In this document: positions 58,194 through 64,000 of the stretch, piece after piece
How the letters are laid out: the number at the start of each line of letters is the position of its first letter
Numbering within the stretch: position 1 is the first letter of the stretch
Assembly: GCF_007859315.1 (NCBI RefSeq)
Contig: NZ_VOHA01000009.1
Coordinates: 1 to 64,000 of the forward strand
DNA: 64,000 nucleotides
From: Reyranella sp. CPCC 100927
GTDB lineage: Bacteria; Pseudomonadota; Alphaproteobacteria; Reyranellales; Reyranellaceae
Direction of reading: 5' to 3'
Notes under the pieces: model-generated
What the model was told of the DNA's origin: nothing
Seen by the model: only the letters and a program-made list of their open reading frames with translations
Databases searched by the model: none
Position numbers and translations under genes: made by a program

Positions 58194-59216
58194 ATGTCGA
58201 CCGACGACTCCTTGCCCACGACGCGGCGCGACTTCATGCAGATAGCGGCCACGGCCGGGCTCGCGACTGCCCTGATCGGCGGTGTCGATGTCGCGCAGGC
58301 GCTGGCGCAGGTGGTCGGCCGTTCGGAGAAGCCGCTGAAGGCGGCCTTTTCCAACGCCGGCTTGCAGGCGACGTGGTGCGCCCAGGGCAAGCAGGCGGCT
58401 GAGTGGTGGGGCAAGCTGTTCAACGTCGAGGTGACGTGGTTCGACGGCCAGCTCGATGCCGTCAAGCAGCGCGCGGCGGTCGACAACATGGCGTCGCGGA
58501 AATGGGACTTCGTCGCCATCCAGGCCTTCGGCATCGGCACGCTGACGCAGCCGGTGCAGAAGATGATCGACGCCGGCATTCCCGTGATCGACATGGATAC
58601 GCTGATCGCGCCGCTGGAGCAGATCAACGTCCATTCGTTCCTGGCGCCCGACAACGAGTTCATGGGCGGCGCCGTGACACAGGCGCTGGCCACGGCCATG
58701 GGCGGCAAGGGCAAGATCATCATGACCCAGGGCGCGCTCGGCCATACCGGTGCGCAGGGCCGCGCGCGCGGCTTCCAGTCGGTGATCAAGCAGTATCCCA
58801 ACATCGAGGTGCTCGACACGCAGCCCGCCGACTGGGACGTGACCAAGACGGCGCGGCTGTGGGAGACCTACCTGACGAAGTACCCGCAGATCGACGCGGC
58901 GTTCTTCCACAACGACGACATGGCGCTGGCGGCCTACAACATCATGAAGGCGCGCAATCGCACCAACATCCTGATCGGCGGCGTCGATGCCATGCCGCCG
59001 GCCATCCAGGCGGTCAGCGACGGGCGCATGTTCGCCACCGTGCGCAACCCGTCCTGCCGCATCCATGGCGGCGCCATCGTCGCCGGCGTGGCCGCCGTCA
59101 CGGGCGGCGAGAAGACGGGCAAGGGCATTCCCAAGCATGTCATCACCGACGGGCCCGTCGTCACCAAGGCGAACGCGGCGGGCATGCAGTGGATGCAGGA
59201 TCATTTCCTGATCTGA
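58194..59216 (+). CDS. Sugar ABC transporter, periplasmic binding protein (CUT2)
   Basis: The product is 340 aa. The N-terminus holds a twin-arginine-type motif (TTRRDFMQIA, residues 9-18) and a hydrophobic stretch ATAGLATALIGGVDVAQALA, so export by Tat is likely. The rest is a type I binding fold with VTWFDGQLDAVKQRAAVDNM, IPVIDMDTLI, FFHNDDMALAAYNIM and IGGVDAMPPAIQAV, as in ribose/xylose-type proteins. The substrate is unknown. AGGGAGAG lies 6 bases before ATG 58194. It is the first gene of a three-gene transporter operon. Confidence 0.92.
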   Translation: MSTDDSLPTTRRDFMQIAATAGLATALIGGVDVAQALAQVVGRSEKPLKAAFSNAGLQATWCAQGKQAAEWWGKLFNVEVTWFDGQLDAVKQRAAVDNMASRKWDFVAIQAFGIGTLTQPVQKMIDAGIPVIDMDTLIAPLEQINVHSFLAPDNEFMGGAVTQALATAMGGKGKIIMTQGALGHTGAQGRARGFQSVIKQYPNIEVLDTQPADWDVTKTARLWETYLTKYPQIDAAFFHNDDMALAAYNIMKARNRTNILIGGVDAMPPAIQAVSDGRMFATVRNPSCRIHGGAIVAGVAAVTGGEKTGKGIPKHVITDGPVVTKANAAGMQWMQDHFLI

Positions 59217-59219
59217 GCC

Positions 59220-60722
<1,503 letters not shown>

Positions 60723-60725
60723 GCC

Positions 60726-61760
60726 ATGACCGACGATGCCAAGGGCGCTTCGGTGCCGCCGCCGCGGGCGCGACAGGGGCTTGCCGCCATCCTGCGCAAC
60801 CAGATGCGCAACATCGCGCCGTTCCTGACCCTGATCGTGCTGACGGCGTTCTTCGCGATCGTGAGCCCGTCGTTCGCGACCTGGGGCAATTTCGGCAACA
60901 TCCTGACCCAGGTCTCGGTGACCGGCATCATCGCCGCCGGGCTCACGTTCGTGATCCTGTGCGCCGAGATCGACCTGTCGGTGGCCAGCATCGCCAACGC
61001 CACCGGCATCGCGGTGGCGTATTTCACGCTGCAGGACTCCTACGTGAACATCGCCAACGTGCCGGTGCCGGGGTGGCTCGCGATCATCTTCGCGCTGATC
61101 GCCTGCAGCCTGCTGGGGGCCGTGAACGCCGCCGGGCTGGTGATGATCGGCATCCCGTCGTTCATCATGACCCTGGCCATGATGCAGATCGCGGCCGGCA
61201 TCTCGGCGCTGCTGGTGCGCGGCCAGATCGCCTACAAGGTGCCCAGCCTGATCACGTTCCTGGGCTCGGGATCGGTGGCGGGCATACCCTGCATCGTGCT
61301 GGTTGCCGCTTTCATCCTGCTGCTGAGCCATGTCGTGCTGACCTACACGCGGTTCGGCCGCTATGTGTACCTGGTGGGCAGCAACCGCGAGGCGGCCGAG
61401 AATGCCGGCCTGAACGTGAAGCTGATCCTGGGCGCCGTGATGGTGATCTCGGCGATGTGCGCCGGCATCGCCGGCATGCTGGGCGTGGCCCACTTCGGCA
61501 GCGCCCAGCAGAACGAGTTCGACACCTACCTGCTGGACTCGATCGCCGCCGTCGTGGTCGGCGGCACCAGCCTGTTCGGCGGCCGCGGCGGCATCGGCAA
61601 CACCGTCGTCGGCCTGTTCGTGCTGGGCGTGCTGAACAACGGTCTCGACCACGTCAACATCGACAGCTTCCTGAAGATCCTGATCCGCGGCCTGATCCTG
61701 CTGATCGCGCTGATCATCAACGTCTACGCCCAGCGCCTGCGCGAGGCGGCGGCCGATTGA
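60726..61760 (+). CDS. Sugar ABC transporter permease (RbsC/XylH type)
   Basis: The product is 344 aa with about 9-10 membrane spans: LTLIVLTAFFAIVSPSFATW near residue 38, GLTFVILCAEIDLSVASIANATG (the conserved G-x-D/E-L-S-V motif) near 75, and the family segment GRYVYLVGSNREAAENAGLNV near 215 that contacts the ATPase. It is the pore of the CUT2 importer. It starts 3 bases after the ATPase gene and closes the operon. Iteron-like repeats begin 37 bases after its stop. Confidence 0.95.
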   Translation: MTDDAKGASVPPPRARQGLAAILRNQMRNIAPFLTLIVLTAFFAIVSPSFATWGNFGNILTQVSVTGIIAAGLTFVILCAEIDLSVASIANATGIAVAYFTLQDSYVNIANVPVPGWLAIIFALIACSLLGAVNAAGLVMIGIPSFIMTLAMMQIAAGISALLVRGQIAYKVPSLITFLGSGSVAGIPCIVLVAAFILLLSHVVLTYTRFGRYVYLVGSNREAAENAGLNVKLILGAVMVISAMCAGIAGMLGVAHFGSAQQNEFDTYLLDSIAAVVVGGTSLFGGRGGIGNTVVGLFVLGVLNNGLDHVNIDSFLKILIRGLILLIALIINVYAQRLREAAAD

Positions 61761-61797
61761 GCGGCCGCCGTCCACAAAGCGTCCACGAGGAAGGGCC

Positions 61798-61916
61798 GGC
61801 AGAAAGGGCAGATACGGCCAGAAAGTCGGATCGTGACGTGATCCCAGGGCCTTGGACGCCAGAACTCAGCATGGCCAACCGGCGGCAGAAAGCGGCCAGT
61901 TACGGCCAGAAAGTCG
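61798..61916. repeat. Direct repeats with four CAGAAAG units
   Basis: Two imperfect copies of about 32 bases (61798-61828 and 61884-61916) share the 16-base perfect block TACGGCCAGAAAGTCG. CAGAAAG occurs four times (61800, 61819, 61886, 61907), spaced 19, 67 and 21 bases. They lie between a chromosomal transporter operon and a DUF3987 gene. This could be an attachment region, replication iterons or binding sites for an element-encoded protein. Confidence 0.65.
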
Positions 61917-61948
61917 CCCGCGCATGACGGCACCTGTGTTTCCGTCTT

Positions 61949-63661
61949 TCATGTCCGTCTCTTTGACGCTTTCTGTGCAGGCTCGTCATCGGGCGTTGCG
62001 GGAATTGCGGAAAGGGCCTCGGCGCGCGGAAGGCCTGTGTCGTCGTCACGCGTGCGGATCGCCGGATTGACGATCCAGCGCACGGCCGGACGTCCAACAC
62101 CGTCGGGTTTGGTTTTGACCTGACGCAGCCATCCCGAAGCCACCAGCGCCAGGGCGGTGCGCTCGGTTTGCGCTGCTTTGCGTGATCCTCCCAATGCCTT
62201 GCGGCGCAACGTCTCGGGCGATACGGCCAGGAGCTGCTCGTGCCGCAGCCAGCGCAGCATGCGCCGGGCGTCCTGCCGATGGTCGTTGCCACCATCGCGA
62301 CCGCCGACGGCGCGCGCGTGCGGCCACAGATAACCCCACCAGAGATCGGCGGCGCACTGGATGGACCACGCCGACACCTGAGCCGGTTCCGCCGTGACGG
62401 CCGGCCGTGCCGCCCAGTCGAGGAAATCCAGCACGCCCGCCAGTCGCAGGACGACGCTGGCACCCTTGCCCCACCAGGCGGCATCCCAGCCGCTGAGATT
62501 GCCGGCCTCGGCATGATGCTGGTGCCTGAAATCGTCGAACGATGTCAGCGCCGCCGCGGCGAGCGGCACCTCGCGCGGCACATCCGGCAGGTCGCGCAGC
62601 CGGGCCAGCGCCTGCAGCGCCGCATCGTTGATCGTTTGCGGCACGGCGGCTAGCGGCTGGAACGGCGGCGGCTCGGGCCAGGTGAACAGGAACCGCGACG
62701 TCAGGTCGTGGCTGTCCACCAGCGCCGGTGTGATCTGGTCAGGCCGCAACGTGCCCAGGATCGAGACGGCAGGGTTCGCAATGTGGGCGGTCGCTTCGCC
62801 ATTGTGGCGCAGGGTCCAGTCCGCGCCCGACCAGGCCGACTGCCAGAACGCCTGGATGTCCGCCGCCGCGCGCGCGATGTCGTCCAGCCAGCCGCCGCCT
62901 GTGTCGCACGCCAGCAGCATGCCGCGCGGCGTGCCGCGCAGGACATCGGCCATCGCATCGAGGCGGGCGTCGCTGGCAAGAAGCTGGCGCCGTCGCGGCG
63001 CGTCATAGACCGGCTTCGCCGGCGGCGTGCGATCGCTGCGCCGGGCGGCGAGCACGGCGCTCGGCCAGCGGTACTGAGCGGCAGCGAAATCGGCGTTGTA
63101 TTGATGCACGGCTGTCGTATGCGCGACGGCCAGCGCCGTATCCAACGCGCGGAGCAGGCGCAATGCCGTGTTCATGGCCGGTGTCTTGCCTGACGACGCC
63201 GGCCCGACCAGCGCCGTCCACAGCACGCAGGGCTCCGACCAGACCGGCGACGGCGCCACCCGCCGCGCGCTGCCGATCAGGCTCGCCGCCGCGCTCAGCA
63301 GCGACAGCGCCACGTGATCGGTCGATGCGCAGGCGCCACGCGCGGTGGTCGGCACCCACTGTCCCCAGAACGGCGGCAGCACGTCGAGGGGAAAGTCCGG
63401 CAGATCCTGGCGTCCTTCGTGCAGCAGGGACATATCGGGCGTCGGCCAGATGCCGGGGCGAAGGGGTACCTTGATGCCGCGGGCCTTGTGGCAGGCATCA
63501 TCCGGGATGGCCGGATCAGCCGGTGCGGGGCCGGGCGGTGAATTCTGATCGATGGGCTCGGACCCGGTATCGGGCGGCGGCGTCGCAGACGTATTCGCCG
63601 CCGCCGGCGGTGGGTCGTCGCGGAGCTGAAGAGTCGGTTCGGCGAAGTCGTGCGCGGTCAT
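61949..63661 (-). CDS. DUF3987-type P-loop protein of mobile elements
   Basis: The product is 570 aa. A proline- and acidic-rich N-terminal 60 residues lead into ALSLLSAAASLIGSARRV and the Walker A VGPASSGKTPAMNTALRLL near residue 155. GMLLACDTGGGWLDDIARAAADIQAFWQSAW near 260 resembles a Walker B/sensor region, and SRFLFTWPEPPPFQPL follows. This is the pattern of DUF3987 proteins, found in prophages, plasmids and integrative elements with primase-helicase modules. The C-terminal 100 residues look like a winged-helix region and a basic tail. Its start overlaps a small upstream ORF by 4 bases (ATGA). No integrase is visible, but the element continues beyond the window. Confidence 0.82.
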   Translation of the reverse strand: MTAHDFAEPTLQLRDDPPPAAANTSATPPPDTGSEPIDQNSPPGPAPADPAIPDDACHKARGIKVPLRPGIWPTPDMSLLHEGRQDLPDFPLDVLPPFWGQWVPTTARGACASTDHVALSLLSAAASLIGSARRVAPSPVWSEPCVLWTALVGPASSGKTPAMNTALRLLRALDTALAVAHTTAVHQYNADFAAAQYRWPSAVLAARRSDRTPPAKPVYDAPRRRQLLASDARLDAMADVLRGTPRGMLLACDTGGGWLDDIARAAADIQAFWQSAWSGADWTLRHNGEATAHIANPAVSILGTLRPDQITPALVDSHDLTSRFLFTWPEPPPFQPLAAVPQTINDAALQALARLRDLPDVPREVPLAAAALTSFDDFRHQHHAEAGNLSGWDAAWWGKGASVVLRLAGVLDFLDWAARPAVTAEPAQVSAWSIQCAADLWWGYLWPHARAVGGRDGGNDHRQDARRMLRWLRHEQLLAVSPETLRRKALGGSRKAAQTERTALALVASGWLRQVKTKPDGVGRPAVRWIVNPAIRTRDDDTGLPRAEALSAIPATPDDEPAQKASKRRT

Positions 63662-63774
63662 GGGCGGCCACCCAGGTCTGTGGAAGCGATGTGCTTGACG
63701 ACAGAAACCGGCGATCCCGCCAGCACCGCCGAAGCGGCGTCTTCCGTCATGCCCGGGAAAGACCCTCTGAGCAT
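63658..63774 (-). CDS. Possible 38-aa ORF coupled to the DUF3987 gene
   Basis: It begins MLRGSFPGMTEDAASAVLAG and ends STDLGGRP, and its TGA overlaps the ATG of the DUF3987 gene (ATGA). An in-frame stop lies 6 codons before the start. The ribosome-binding site is weak. The overlap is the only real support. The rest of the window to 64000 shows no gene I can defend. Confidence 0.3.
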   Translation of the reverse strand: MLRGSFPGMTEDAASAVLAGSPVSVVKHIASTDLGGRP

Positions 63775-64000
63775 GTCCCAGCGGCGGGAACGCTATCGCA
63801 GCGTAGATATGTCGAAAGGTGCGACACGCGCAACGGAACGAAACTCGACACGTGAAAAAGATTCTGCCGCCGGTTTCGGTGGCGCGGGGCGAAATTCGAG
63901 GGTGTGCCGCGGTGCACCCGCACCGCTCGTGAGTTGCTGCTGAGTCGTGTCACAGCTTGTATAAATGAACCCGAAAGCCGAACTGACGCGATTGGGCGGG

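Overview
The window is high-GC, gene-dense DNA from an alphaproteobacterium. The evidence is the initiator tRNA at the left edge, an HWE-family sensor kinase, a very large NdvB-type cyclic beta-glucan synthase, MdtABC- and AcrB-like pumps and GcvA-type LysR regulators. I cannot name the genus from the sequence alone. The layout looks chromosomal, with two stretches that look acquired: about 0.06-26.1 kb, and the right edge after 61.76 kb.

Region 1 (1-26.1 kb) starts in the 3' part of tRNA-fMet and its terminator. It then holds widely spaced, mostly single genes with a stress or envelope flavour: HWE kinase, BI-1-like membrane protein, short-chain dehydrogenase, SRPBCC protein, glycosyltransferase, secreted repeat protein, Crp/Fnr regulator, GlsB-like protein, TauE-like exporter, YbaL-like antiporter, solitary GroEL, cyclic glucan synthase, and several very small proteins (35-62 aa), some missed by a 60-aa length cut-off. 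The main discovery is a recurrent 16-bp palindrome, TGTYC-N6-GRACA (eight perfect TGT-N10-ACA sites plus one degenerate). All copies lie in intergenic DNA of the first 16 kb, next to nearly every one of these genes. Its geometry fits a dimeric Crp/Fnr protein, and one such regulator is encoded in the middle of the set with a copy upstream of its own gene. I read this as a candidate undescribed stress regulon. The region ends near 26.13 kb, where the last 8 bases of the tRNA and the same terminator stem recur, which may mark an old insertion at the tRNA.

Region 2 (26.3-38.9 kb) is tightly packed metabolism. It has a 2-hydroxyacid dehydrogenase; a five-gene coupled operon (molybdopterin oxidoreductase, SnoaL-like protein, unknown 173-aa protein, 7Fe ferredoxin, ferredoxin-NADP reductase) divergent from a LysR gene across a clear palindrome; a second LysR divergent from an NMT1-like binding protein; a BTAD/TolB/TPR regulator; a methyltransferase; and an alpha/beta hydrolase.

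Region 3 (38.9-54.6 kb) carries two RND efflux operons. One is adaptor, pump, rhodanese, SelO (minus strand); the other is mdtA-mdtB-mdtC (plus strand). A PLP-dependent sphingosine-phosphate-lyase-like gene lies between them. A palindromic repeat sits between mdtB and mdtC and appears to supply the ribosome-binding site of mdtC.

Region 4 (54.6-61.8 kb) has a LysR gene, a mitochondrial-type aconitase flanked on both sides by copies of one palindromic repeat, and a complete CUT2 sugar ABC transporter. Region 5 (61.76-64 kb) begins with four CAGAAAG repeats, followed by a DUF3987-type ATPase gene and a small coupled ORF. This is the likely edge of another mobile element. No CRISPR array, integrase, transposase or rRNA was seen.
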